Shown one piece after another: positions 48,431 to 57,300 of a DNA stretch of 64,000 nt. The notes below the pieces were generated by a model. That model was not told the DNA's origin and searched no databases. It was given only the letters and a program-made list of their open reading frames with translations. Origin of the DNA: Acidobacteriota bacterium (GTDB taxonomy: Bacteria; Acidobacteriota; Terriglobia; Acidiferrales; UBA7541); assembly GCA_013289715.1 (NCBI GenBank), contig JABCZJ010000002.1:62001-126000 (forward strand), written 5' to 3'. Each line of letters opens with the position of its first letter. The first letter of the stretch is position 1. The position numbers were made by a program, and so were the translations under genes.

Positions 48431-48534
48431 GGTGACCGCCACGTGCGTCGCGGCGAAGGACGGTGCAGTCAGTTCGATGTTCGTGCATCAGGCGGGCGGG
48501 AGCCCCAAGATTTTGCTTGCCCAAAACAAATCAT

Positions 48535-48615
48535 TGTCATCGCGAACGCAGTCCCGCGCCTTTTCATCCCCGCCGCACTCTGGCGGGCGCGGGACGCAGA
48601 GAGGGATCTGCTTTT
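48535..48615 (+). repeat. 81-bp dispersed repeat, copy 2, between ccmA and ccmB
   Basis: Same length and orientation as copies 1 and 3. It contains a perfect ten-pair inverted repeat, GTCCCGCGCC (48551-48560) and GGCGCGGGAC (48586-48595). Its 3' end, GAGAGGGATCTGCTTTT, contains an SD-like GAGGGA (48602-48607) and the first two bases of the ccmB TTG start. Confidence 0.8.
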
Positions 48616-49288
48616 GACCACCGCCCAAGCCGCCGGAATCATCCTAGCCAAAGAACTCCGCCTGGAATTCCGCACGCGCGAACTCCTCACTGCCACAGTA
48701 ATCTTCGCGCTAGTCGTAGTCGTCCTGTTCAGCTTCGCCTTCGACCCCACCGCCGCCGAATCCCGCCGCTACGGTCCCGGCCTCCTCTGGATCGCCTTCC
48801 TCTTCGCTGGCTCTCTGATGCTCAATCCATCCTTCGCGCGCGAACAAAATAACGAAACGCTCGACGCCCTGCGCATGGCTCCCATCTCCAGCTTCGCGAT
48901 CCTCCTGGGAAAAATTCTCGCCAATTTTATTTTCATGTCGCTCGCCGAGCTCGTCCTCGTCCCGGTCTTCGCCGTGCTCTACAATTTGTCGCTCGCAGGC
49001 ATCGTCTGGCGCCTGATTCTCGTCCTGGTCCTCGGCACTTGGGGCCTCACGGTCACCGGCACGGTCTTCTCTGCGGTCTCCGCGCACGCCCGCATGCGCG
49101 AACTCCTGCTGCCGCTGCTCCTGCTCCCGCTCCTCACGCCCCTCCTGATTGCAGCGGTAGAATCCACCTCCGCGCTATTCGCCGAGCAGCCGGCCCTCGA
49201 CCGCACCTGGCTCGCGTTCCTCGCTGGATTTGATATTGTGTTTCTGACGGCTTCCTGGCTTTTGTGCGATCATCTTTTGGCGGAATGA
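48614..49288 (+). CDS. ccmB: Haem exporter membrane protein CcmB
   Basis: About 224 residues, six membrane segments, normal CcmB length from TTG 48614. The N-terminus AAGIILAKELRLEFRTRELL is the CcmB start; LLWIAFLFAGSLMLNPSFARE, NNETLDALRMAPISSFAILL and a conserved last helix follow. It pairs with CcmA and CcmC. A longer frame upstream reads through the 81-bp repeat and has no family similarity there. Its ribosome site seems to be supplied by the repeat. Confidence 0.9.
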   Translation: MTTAQAAGIILAKELRLEFRTRELLTATVIFALVVVVLFSFAFDPTAAESRRYGPGLLWIAFLFAGSLMLNPSFAREQNNETLDALRMAPISSFAILLGKILANFIFMSLAELVLVPVFAVLYNLSLAGIVWRLILVLVLGTWGLTVTGTVFSAVSAHARMRELLLPLLLLPLLTPLLIAAVESTSALFAEQPALDRTWLAFLAGFDIVFLTASWLLCDHLLAE

Positions 49289-49358
49289 GCCGTAGCGAGT
49301 GCTGCGCCGCAGCGACAATGTGCGCAGGCATCAACGAACAAGGAAAAGGCCGCAGTAA

Positions 49359-50090
49359 ATGAAGGCACGCTTCACAATCACCGCGCTCGTAGCCCTGCTG
49401 ATTTTCTGCGCAGGCTACGCCGCCCTATTCATCGCGCCCGACGAAGCAACCATGCACGCCATCCAGCGCATTTTTTATTTTCACGTCGCCTGCTGGAACG
49501 CCATGTTCTGCGCCTTCTTTGTCGCCTTCTACGCCAGCGTCGCCTATCTCGTCACCGGCAAACGCAAATGGGATGCGCTCGGCGTCTCCGGCGTGGAAGT
49601 GGGAGTCATCTGCTGCACGATCGGCCTGGTCACCGGCCCGCTCTGGGCGCGCCCGGTCTGGGGCATCTGGTGGACGTGGGACGCCAAGCTCACCTCCACC
49701 TTCATCCTCTGGCTGCTCTTCATCGCCTACCTGCTGCTGCGTGGCTTGATCGAAGATCCCGAAAAGAAAGCATCCCTCTCCGCCATTTTCGCAATCTTCG
49801 CATCGCTCGATATTCCGCTGGTCTATCTCGCGAATCGTTTGTGGCGCACGCAGCATCCTCAACCTGTGATCGCTGGCGGTCAGGGCTCGGGCCTCGACCC
49901 CACCATGAGCAAAGTCCTGCTGCTTTGCCTCTTCGCCGTATTTTGCGTAATGCTATTGGTGCTGATCGATCGCTACCGGCTGGAGCAGTTGCGCAACGAA
50001 TGCGCGGAACTGAAATTTGAAATCGAATCGCAGGGCATCGACGCATTCGACGGCGCCGCAACCCCCGCGCTGCAAAAAGGTGGACAATGA
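49359..50090 (+). CDS. ccmC: Haem-handling protein CcmC
   Basis: 243 residues with six membrane segments. The WWD haem site reads GIWWTWDAKLTSTFILW near residue 110, with conserved flanking His in IFYFHVACWNAMFC. It loads haem onto CcmE. A helical C-terminal tail (LEQLRNECAELKFEIESQG) is longer than usual and could pair with CcmD, whose coiled stretch is similar. Its stop overlaps the ccmD start. Confidence 0.93.
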   Translation: MKARFTITALVALLIFCAGYAALFIAPDEATMHAIQRIFYFHVACWNAMFCAFFVAFYASVAYLVTGKRKWDALGVSGVEVGVICCTIGLVTGPLWARPVWGIWWTWDAKLTSTFILWLLFIAYLLLRGLIEDPEKKASLSAIFAIFASLDIPLVYLANRLWRTQHPQPVIAGGQGSGLDPTMSKVLLLCLFAVFCVMLLVLIDRYRLEQLRNECAELKFEIESQGIDAFDGAATPALQKGGQ

Positions 50091-50227
50091 AGAACTTCGA
50101 ATTCCTGTTTACGGCGTGGATGGTCGTCTGGGCCGTATTTTTCGTCTACGAAGTCACCGTCGCGCGCCGCATCACGCAAGTGCGCGAAGAGATCGAACGG
50201 CTCAAGCAACAATTGCAGCAACGCTAG
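50087..50227 (+). CDS. ccmD: Small CcmD-like membrane protein
   Basis: 46 residues starting MKNFEFLFTAWMVVWAVFFV: a single membrane helix, then a basic coiled region, RITQVREEIERLKQQLQQR. Size, topology and place right after ccmC fit CcmD, which releases holo-CcmE from the CcmABC complex. ATGA overlap with ccmC at 50087-50090. CcmD proteins vary too much for a motif-level proof. Confidence 0.75.
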   Translation: MKNFEFLFTAWMVVWAVFFVYEVTVARRITQVREEIERLKQQLQQR

Positions 50228-50258
50228 CAGAATTGGCAAGAGGTGCACGAGGTAAACG

Positions 50259-51251
50259 ATGAGCGGGCCCAAGAAAATCGCAGTGGTGCTGTTCCAACTC
50301 GGCGGCCCCGATAGCCAGGCTGCGGTCGAGCCTTTTCTCTACAATCTCTTCTGCGATCCGGACATCATCAATTTTCCCGGCGCCTTTCTCGCGCGCAAAG
50401 CCATCGCCAAACTCATTTCCACCACGCGCTCCAAAGTAGTCGGCCGGCACTACATGGAAATCGGCGGCGGCTCGCCCATTCGCCGCCTCACCGAACAGCA
50501 AGCCCGCGCGCTCGAATCCGCTCTCAAGCCGCACATTTCCGCTCGTGCGATCGTCGCGATGCGCTACTGGCATCCTAACACCGCAGAAGCTGTCGCTGCA
50601 CTGGACCGCGAGCCCTACGACGAACTCGTCTTGCTGCCGCTATACCCGCACTATTCTTTCGCGACCACCCGAAGCAGCCTCAAGGAATGGAATCGCCAGT
50701 ACAAGCCAACCGCGCCCGTAAAAATCATTGACCACTTCTACGATCATCCCGATTACATTGCGGCCATCGTCGACCGCGTCAATGGCGTTCTGGCAGATCT
50801 AAAACAACCCGATGACATCCATCTAGTGTTCAGCGCTCACGGGTTACCTCTGGCCCTGGTAGAGAAGGGCGATCCCTATGCAAAACAAATCGAAGAAACC
50901 GTGCAAATGGTCCGCGACCTGGGTGCGTGGCCCAATCCGCACGTCCTGTGCTACCAAAGCAGAGTCGGCCCGCAGAAGTGGCTGCAACCCTCGCTCACGA
51001 CTACGATCGAACAGATGGCCCACAACGGCATGAAGCGAATGCTAGTAATTCCCATCGCCTTCCTGACCGAACACATCGAAACCCTGCACGAAATCAATAT
51101 CGAAGCCCGCGACGAAGCAGAAAAACTAGGCGTAACCGAGTTTTGCATGATGCCCGCGCTCAATGATTCGCCGCTCCTCATCCGTGCGCTCGCCGATCTG
51201 GTGCTGCGCTCGGTCGGCATGCGCAGCGGTGTCGCCTCTCTTGCTTCGTAG
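50259..51251 (+). CDS. hemH: Ferrochelatase
   Basis: 330 residues. It inserts Fe2+ into protoporphyrin IX (or coproporphyrin in the alternative pathway). FQLGGPDSQAAVEPFLYNLF at the start, MRYWHPNTAEAV, and the catalytic His in LVFSAHGLPLALVEKGDPY near residue 195 are clear. The Glu of FLTEHIETLHEINIEA completes the site. It sits 31 bases after ccmD, so haem production and cytochrome c assembly are probably expressed together. Confidence 0.94.
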   Translation: MSGPKKIAVVLFQLGGPDSQAAVEPFLYNLFCDPDIINFPGAFLARKAIAKLISTTRSKVVGRHYMEIGGGSPIRRLTEQQARALESALKPHISARAIVAMRYWHPNTAEAVAALDREPYDELVLLPLYPHYSFATTRSSLKEWNRQYKPTAPVKIIDHFYDHPDYIAAIVDRVNGVLADLKQPDDIHLVFSAHGLPLALVEKGDPYAKQIEETVQMVRDLGAWPNPHVLCYQSRVGPQKWLQPSLTTTIEQMAHNGMKRMLVIPIAFLTEHIETLHEINIEARDEAEKLGVTEFCMMPALNDSPLLIRALADLVLRSVGMRSGVASLAS

Positions 51252-51321
51252 CCGCGCCGCCCGACCCAATCCGCAGCCGCTTGCCGTAAAAACCACGCGA
51301 AAAATTTTACTTGAGAAAGTC

Positions 51322-51350
51322 TTGACACAGCCATCCGCAAATCATATAAC
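51322..51350 (+). promoter_or_regulatory. Near-consensus sigma-70 promoter of the bc complex operon
   Basis: TTGACA (51322-51327), a 17-base spacer, TATAAC (51345-51350). This is the best -35/-10 match I found in the window. Predicted start near 51357, about 75 bases before the Rieske ATG. It separates hemH/ccm from the bc genes. Confidence 0.75.
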
Positions 51351-51430
51351 CCTCTGTTGATCAGCAAACCTTGATACGGGAATTCTCGACTCATAGATTT
51401 TCGTCAGTGGTACCAGCAGCACACGGGCCT

Positions 51431-52015
51431 ATGGCAGAAATTCCGGAAGGGAAGTCGGGTCAAGCCGCACCGTCGCCTGTCGCGTCGGGAGCGGTCGCAT
51501 CCCAATCGCCGGAAGCGCAAGCTGCGGCTAAAACCCTAAACACTGGCCGCCGCAGAATTGTCTGGGCGCTGATTTGGGGGTATTTGGGCGTCAACTTCCT
51601 GATGTTCCTCCGTTTTTTCTTTCCGCGCGCGCTCTACGAACCCAACACCGTCTTCAATATCGGCTTCCCGGTGGATTTCGGTCTCGGTATTGACCAGCGC
51701 TATCTGATGACCAACCGCGTCTGGGTCGTGCGCGAACCCGACCGCCTGTTCGTCATCTACGCCCGCTGCACGCACCTTGGCTGCACGCCCGAATGGAAGC
51801 CCGCGGAAAACAAATTCAAGTGCCCCTGCCACGGCAGCGGCTACGACAGTGAGGGCGTCAATTTCGAAGGTCCGGCGCCACGCCCGATGGACCGGGCCAA
51901 CGTCATGCTCGACCCCACGGGGAAAATTTCCGTGGATACCAGCCGGCTCTACGTGGACGATCCGCGCGCCGGCGTCAACCATTTCAACGATCCAGGAGCT
52001 TTTCTGAACGTTTAG
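51431..52015 (+). CDS. Rieske iron-sulphur protein of a bc-type complex
   Basis: About 194 residues. A Pro/Ala N-terminal tail is followed by a membrane anchor (RIVWALIWGYLGVNFLMFL) and the soluble Rieske fold. The [2Fe-2S] site is CTHLGC and CPCHGSGY (two Cys and two His). GYDSEGVNFEGPAPRPMDRA is the proline-loop region. It oxidises quinol together with the cytochrome b that follows. I use ATG 51431; an earlier opening at 51371 gives a residue run with no homology. No strong ribosome site. Confidence 0.9.
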   Translation: MAEIPEGKSGQAAPSPVASGAVASQSPEAQAAAKTLNTGRRRIVWALIWGYLGVNFLMFLRFFFPRALYEPNTVFNIGFPVDFGLGIDQRYLMTNRVWVVREPDRLFVIYARCTHLGCTPEWKPAENKFKCPCHGSGYDSEGVNFEGPAPRPMDRANVMLDPTGKISVDTSRLYVDDPRAGVNHFNDPGAFLNV

Positions 52016-52107
52016 CACGAACAAACGCGCCGCAAATAATTTTCCTGCGGCAAGAGTTCCCAGCAACACAGACCACGTAGGTTTGGGTTCGGAAGGGATA
52101 GCACCGA

Positions 52108-53061
52108 ATGCCTGAAGAAAACGGCGGCAGCAAAGAAAAAACCGGCGTCTTGGAAAAAGTGCAGGCCGACGCTGCCGCGCTGCGCGAGACGCTGAAAGAA
52201 AAGACCAAGCAGCAGGTCGACGGGCTGAAAGAGCCGGAGAAGACCCAGCTCTACCGCTCCATGTTCCGCGTAAAGCACGACGACGAGCCGCGCAACCGCG
52301 CCCTCAGCGTCCTCTCTAACGTTTTCTTCCATCTTCATCCCGCCAAAGTCAATCGCGACGCCACCAAGTACAATTTCACCTGGGGCATGGGCGGCATCAC
52401 TTTCTACCTTTTCATCGTGCTCACTTTCACCGGCGTCCTGCTGATGTTTTATTACCACCCGACGAAAGTGCAAGCCTTCCGCGACATTCTGTATCTCGAG
52501 AACGACGTCCCCTTCGGCAAACTTCTGCGCAACATGCACCGCTGGGCTGCGCACTTGATGATCATTGCCGTCTGGCTGCACATGTTCCGCGTCTTCATGA
52601 CCGGCTCCTACAAACGCCCCCGCGAATTCAATTGGTGCGTCGGCGTGCTCCTGATGGTCTTGACGATGCTTCTCAGCTTCACAGGATATTTGCTCCCGGA
52701 CGATCAGCTAGGATTCTGGGCCGTCACGGTCGGCACGAACATGGCCCGCGCCACGCCGTTCTTGGGACACGAAGGCCCGCTCGGCGGCCTTCTCGGCATG
52801 ACGCCGTATAACGACGTCCGATTCGCGCTGTTAGGCGGCTCCATCGTGGACGCCAACGCACTGCTGCGCGCCTACATCTGGCACTGTATCGCCATTCCAC
52901 TGATCGTTTCGATTTTCCTAGGCGTGCATTTCTGGCGCGTGCGCAAAGACGGCGGCATCTCCGGCCCAGCCCCGGTCATGTTAGAAAGCGAAATCAAAGA
53001 AGAACGCAATCCGCGGCCCGTAGTCCTAAGGCCCAGCGGCATGAGTCAGCACGATAAGTAA
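52108..53061 (+). CDS. Cytochrome b N-terminal subunit (b6-like)
   Basis: 317 residues. A long charged N-terminal extension (about 85) precedes four membrane segments. The haem ligands are His pairs in MHRWAAHLMIIAVWLHMF, 14 apart, and in WHCIAIPLIVSIFLGVHFW, 15 apart; the 15 spacing of the second pair is the cytochrome b6 type, not the 14 of bc1. GYLLPDDQLGFWAVTVGTN is the quinol-site region. The C-terminal half is encoded separately, as in b6f-type complexes. Confidence 0.9.
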   Translation: MPEENGGSKEKTGVLEKVQADAAALRETLKEKTKQQVDGLKEPEKTQLYRSMFRVKHDDEPRNRALSVLSNVFFHLHPAKVNRDATKYNFTWGMGGITFYLFIVLTFTGVLLMFYYHPTKVQAFRDILYLENDVPFGKLLRNMHRWAAHLMIIAVWLHMFRVFMTGSYKRPREFNWCVGVLLMVLTMLLSFTGYLLPDDQLGFWAVTVGTNMARATPFLGHEGPLGGLLGMTPYNDVRFALLGGSIVDANALLRAYIWHCIAIPLIVSIFLGVHFWRVRKDGGISGPAPVMLESEIKEERNPRPVVLRPSGMSQHDK

Positions 53062-53062
53062 G

Positions 53063-53174
53063 TTCGTAGCGCCGGTCCCGCAAAGCGAGAGCGGCTCTTT
53101 GCAGTTGCTGTTGCCTTTGTTTTGATCTTGAATTTGTAGTGGCCGGCTCAGCTTCATCGCACCGGGCAGCCTTA
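53063..53174. repeat. Type-2 composite intergenic repeat, between the two cytochrome b genes
   Basis: Contains CGTAGCGCCGGTCCCGCAAAG, then GCGGCTCTTTGCAGTTGCTG, TTGCCTTTG, AATTTGTAGTGGCCGGCT and ACCGGGCAGCC. The same modules, in the same order, occur at 57670-57805 and 58751-58930. The hairpin module is decayed here. Confidence 0.6.
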
Positions 53175-53226
53175 TGTTTCGATTTTCATTCTTGCATTCG
53201 TTTTCGTACTCGTAGGAGCGCAACAG

Positions 53227-54207
53227 ATGGACTGGCATCAGCTCTGGGAAATCGCCTCGGCGCCGGACAACGTGCCCATCGTGGCCATGTTGTTCCTGAT
53301 CCCGTTCTATCTCTGGTACGCGCTGAAGCAAGGCATCGAGAACGACAAACTTATCGCCATCCTCGAATCCGACGCCAACCTGGCCAAAACCAAATATCGC
53401 AAAACGCAAGAGTGGGATCCCAAATGGGAGCGCGAAGTTCACACCTGGCCCTACCTGATGCGCATGGAATTTCTGGTGGCGATCATCGTCACCGTGCTGC
53501 TGATGGTCTGGTCGCTCACCCTGAATGCGCCGCTAGAAGAGCCCGCCAATCCCAACGTCACCATGAATCCTGCGAAAGCCCCGTGGTATTTCCTGGGCCT
53601 GCAGGAAATGCTGGTCTATTTCGATCCGTGGATCGCGGGCGTCGTCATGCCCACGCTCGTAATCGTCGGCCTGATGGTCATCCCCTACATTGACGCGAAC
53701 CCGCTAGGCAACGGCTACTACACCTACAAACAGCGCCGCTTCTCCATCTGGACCTTCATGTTCGGCTTCGTAGGACTATGGGTGCTGATGATCGTGATCG
53801 GCACGTTCATCCGCGGCCCGGGATGGATGTGGTTCTGGCCCGGCAGAACCTGGGACGCCGAACGCGTGGACTACGCGGTTAACCGAAACCTAGACCAGGT
53901 TTTCGGGATTGACGGCTCGTGGACCTCCGCCATTTTTCACGTGACGAAAGATCAAGGCGCGATCTGGGCGCGCGTGGTTTTCGGAATCTTCCCGCTGATC
54001 GCGTTCTTCATCGTCGCGGCGATCCTTGTCCACTGGATCTGCATGCGCACCGAATTCAGCCGCAAGATCTACCAGCGCATGAGCTTGCTGCAGCTGGTAA
54101 CCATGTACACATTCCTGATTTTCATGTTTTCGCTGCCAGCCAAAATTTTGCTGCGCCTGGTTTTCACAATCCATTACGTCTGGGTAACGCCATGGTTCAG
54201 CATATGA
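53227..54207 (+). CDS. Cytochrome b C-terminal subunit (subunit IV-like)
   Basis: 326 residues. A long N-terminal segment precedes the subunit IV core, with the quinol-site motif APWYFLGLQEMLVYFDPW (the PEWY counterpart, Ala-Pro-Trp-Tyr here) near residue 117. Further membrane segments (VVMPTLVIVGLMVIPYIDAN and later) bring the total to about six, more than the three of plant subunit IV. PEWY's Glu is replaced by Pro-Trp in this alignment, a known variation in some bacterial lineages. Start at 53227 just past the repeat. Confidence 0.88.
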   Translation: MDWHQLWEIASAPDNVPIVAMLFLIPFYLWYALKQGIENDKLIAILESDANLAKTKYRKTQEWDPKWEREVHTWPYLMRMEFLVAIIVTVLLMVWSLTLNAPLEEPANPNVTMNPAKAPWYFLGLQEMLVYFDPWIAGVVMPTLVIVGLMVIPYIDANPLGNGYYTYKQRRFSIWTFMFGFVGLWVLMIVIGTFIRGPGWMWFWPGRTWDAERVDYAVNRNLDQVFGIDGSWTSAIFHVTKDQGAIWARVVFGIFPLIAFFIVAAILVHWICMRTEFSRKIYQRMSLLQLVTMYTFLIFMFSLPAKILLRLVFTIHYVWVTPWFSI

Positions 54208-54398
54208 AAGTCGCGCGTTTCTCCATAGACGAGATCGCGCGGCGGCACGCAGCCGTGGGGATCGGTCTTGAACCCGCACGCCGAAAGGTATCCCTAGAGG
54301 CGGGTCGAAGCCCCTCCTCTACAACTGAACCCAGTCGAGCCCGACGGAATTTGGCCGGGAGAATTTTGACACCCGCGCAGGAGGCCCTTGGTGCCTGA
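54204..54398 (+). CDS. Possible small translated ORF between the bc genes
   Basis: 64 codons: MKVARFSIDEIARRHAAVG at the start and a Ser/Arg-rich middle. The ATG overlaps the upstream stop (ATGA) and its end overlaps the next start, an arrangement typical of coupled operons. The protein has no recognisable domain and may be just open frame. It could be a spacer by chance, so my confidence is low. Confidence 0.3.
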   Translation: MKVARFSIDEIARRHAAVGIGLEPARRKVSLEAGRSPSSTTEPSRARRNLAGRILTPAQEALGA

Positions 54399-57300
54399 TC
54401 GTGCTCCAGAACTCGGCCCCGACGATCCGATCAAGAGCCGTTCCTTCGCCTTCCCGCTATTGATCGCGTCGCTCCTGTTGATGTTGACGGTCGCCTGGTC
54501 GTTCTACGTCGAATTCTACGGCTTGCAGCCCTGGCGCGAATATCAAAGCCGCTTCGCCAAAGCCTATTCCACGTATCTTGCGAAGGCAGTCAAAGACGAA
54601 AAGAAAAATGAAGACGCGGTGTACGCCTCAGCCGACTACAAAGCTCTGCTAGCAAAAGTAGACACTGCCGAAAAAACCGCCAAAGCCCAAGACGATCAAA
54701 TCGCCAAGCAAATCGCGCTCCTCGATGAGCAGCGCGCTGCTCTCGGCGACGCCTTCAAAGACGCCCGCGGCAAAATCGGCTCGCTCGTTTATCAATACGA
54801 GATTGTTCCGGACTCGGACAAAGACACCAAAGCCGCGCGCAAAAAAGATTTGCTAGCCGGCCGCGCCAGCATCTGGAAAGTGGATTGGCCCCTCGGCGAC
54901 GGCAAGATCCAGAAAGACAAACCCTTCACTGGCGACGAACTCAACGACGTTTTCACCGGCATCATCGCCCAGCGCGCCGCGCTCGTCGGCCAGCGCGGCG
55001 ATGTAGACAAACCCGCGAAAGAAGCCCGCGACGCGCTAAACCAATACGCCTCCGAGCATCTTCCCGGACTCAGCTCCACGTCGCTCGAACTCCTGCGACA
55101 TTCCATGCGCGATTTCGATGAGCGCATCATTCAGATCAACGTGAATCCCCCAGGCGCGTCCCTGAATAATCTGGGTGGCGCAGGCCTGGTGGATCGCTGC
55201 CAGTCCTGCCACGTCGGCACGGAAACGCGCTACGTTCCGCCGCAAGTCACGCTCACTAAAGCCGACCTCGGCTTCGCGAAAAGCAAAGACGCGCCCTACA
55301 ACAGCCATCCCGACCTGCAACTTCTGGAATGGCATCCGCTCGAAAAATTCGGCTGCTCGCCCTGCCATGGCGGCAATGGCCGTGCCGTCAATTCCGTCCA
55401 GCGCGGGCACGGTCGTTACGAGCACTGGCTCTATCCGCTCTACTATCCTGAAAATTACAACGCCGGCTGCCAGCAATGCCATTCCGCGGACATGGTCACC
55501 GAACACGCGCCCGTCCTCAACGAAGGCAAGCAACTCTATCGTCAGAAGGGCTGCATCGGCTGCCATCGCTTCCAAGGCTTCGATAATCAGGACGAACAGC
55601 TCGTCAACGCGCGCCAGCAAATACTCGCGCTCGCCAAATCCAAATCCGACGGCCTGCTCGAAATCCCGCGCCTGCAGAAACTCGGCGACACCGCCGCCAG
55701 CAACGCCGCCGCGGAGGCCTTCTACGCGCAAGCCACCAACCTCACCGTGGATATCTCGCGCATGGATGCCACCACCGAATCGCTCGAGCAACGAAGTCAC
55801 GATCTGCTGCAAGAAATAAAAAAGGTGGGACCGGACCTGAAAGAAGCCCGCCAGAAACTGCGCAAGGAATGGATTCCGTACTGGATCGGCCACACCACGG
55901 AATTCCGCCCGACAACAAAAATGCCGCAATTCCGCATGTCGCAGGACGAAATCCAGGCCATCGCCGCATTCATCTGGCAGGATTCGCTCCCCGGTCCCGC
56001 GCTCGAAAAACAAGCGCCAGGAGATGCCGCACGCGGGAAGGACTTGTTCAATGAACGCGGCTGCCTCGCCTGCCACGCTATTGGCGAAGGCACGAACGCC
56101 GTCGGCGGTACGTTCGCAGCGAACCTCAGCCGGGTCGGCGAAAAAGAAAACTACGATTATCTGGTTCGCTGGGTCCACAATCCGCGCCAGCGCACGCGCC
56201 CCTACTGCCCCTACGAGAAAAAGGATCTCGGCCCGGAAGATTACGCGAAACACAATCTGCCGTACGTCTTCGATCTAGATCACTCGCGCTGCCCCAACGA
56301 CGGCCACGAACTCCTGGTCCAGCAGCCCACCATCATGCCCAGCCTGCGCCTTTCCGACGCAGATTCGCGCGACATCGCCAGCTTCCTAATCACCCAGAAG
56401 CACGCCGACGCTACCTACGCCGCCGCCGATTACATGGACGATCCGAAACAAGCCGCCAAAGGCAAAGATCTCGTCCGCCACTACGGCTGCGCCGGGTGCC
56501 ACGAAATCAGCGGCCTCGAAGACGAAGGCCGTATCGGTACCGAACTCACGAACGAAGGCAGCAAACCGATCGAGCGCCTCGATTTCGCGCTCTGGACCGA
56601 AGACGCCAAGCGCGGCGAGCAACCGGTCTTCCATGCCGACGGCACATTCACCCTCAGACCGTATACGCGCGATGGTGAAAAAATGGCCTGGTTCGATCCC
56701 AAAGGTTTCTTTGAACACAAACTTGAAAACCCCGCACTGTACGATACGGGAAAATATCACGCGAATCCGATGGACGCCCTGCGAATGCCCAAGCCCAACC
56801 TGCAATCGCAGGACGAAGTCCAGGCGCTGGTCACCATGCTGCTGGGCAGCACCGATCCCACTCTGCCGCCAGAATATATGTACAAGCCGGCCGATCGCCG
56901 CAAGTACATTCAGGACGGTTGGTGGATCGTCACCAAATACAATTGCATCGGCTGCCATCAGATTGACGTCGGCCAAAAATCCGTGCTGCAGACTCTGCCC
57001 ATGTATCAAGGTGATCTCAAAGGCAACCTGCCTCCGGTCCTAACCACCGAAGGCGCGCGCGTCAATCCCGAATGGCTCCGCGGCTTCCTAGCGAATCCCG
57101 CGCTCAGCACCACGGACACGAATCGCAACGGCGTCCGCCAATATCTGCAAGTGCGCATGCCCACGTTCTCGCTTTCGAACGATGAAATTCGCAAGCTCAC
57201 GCTATTTTTCGAGGCCATGTCCGCGCAACCGGATCCTTTCATTCCGCCGAAGGTCGAGCCGCTCAGCGATGCCGAGCGCGCCATGGCTCGCGGCCTGTTC

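Noticed and set aside
55036..56253. 405-codon minus-strand frame inside the eight-haem gene
   Set aside because: The plus strand carries eight ordered CxxCH motifs, and the minus frame shows no family features.
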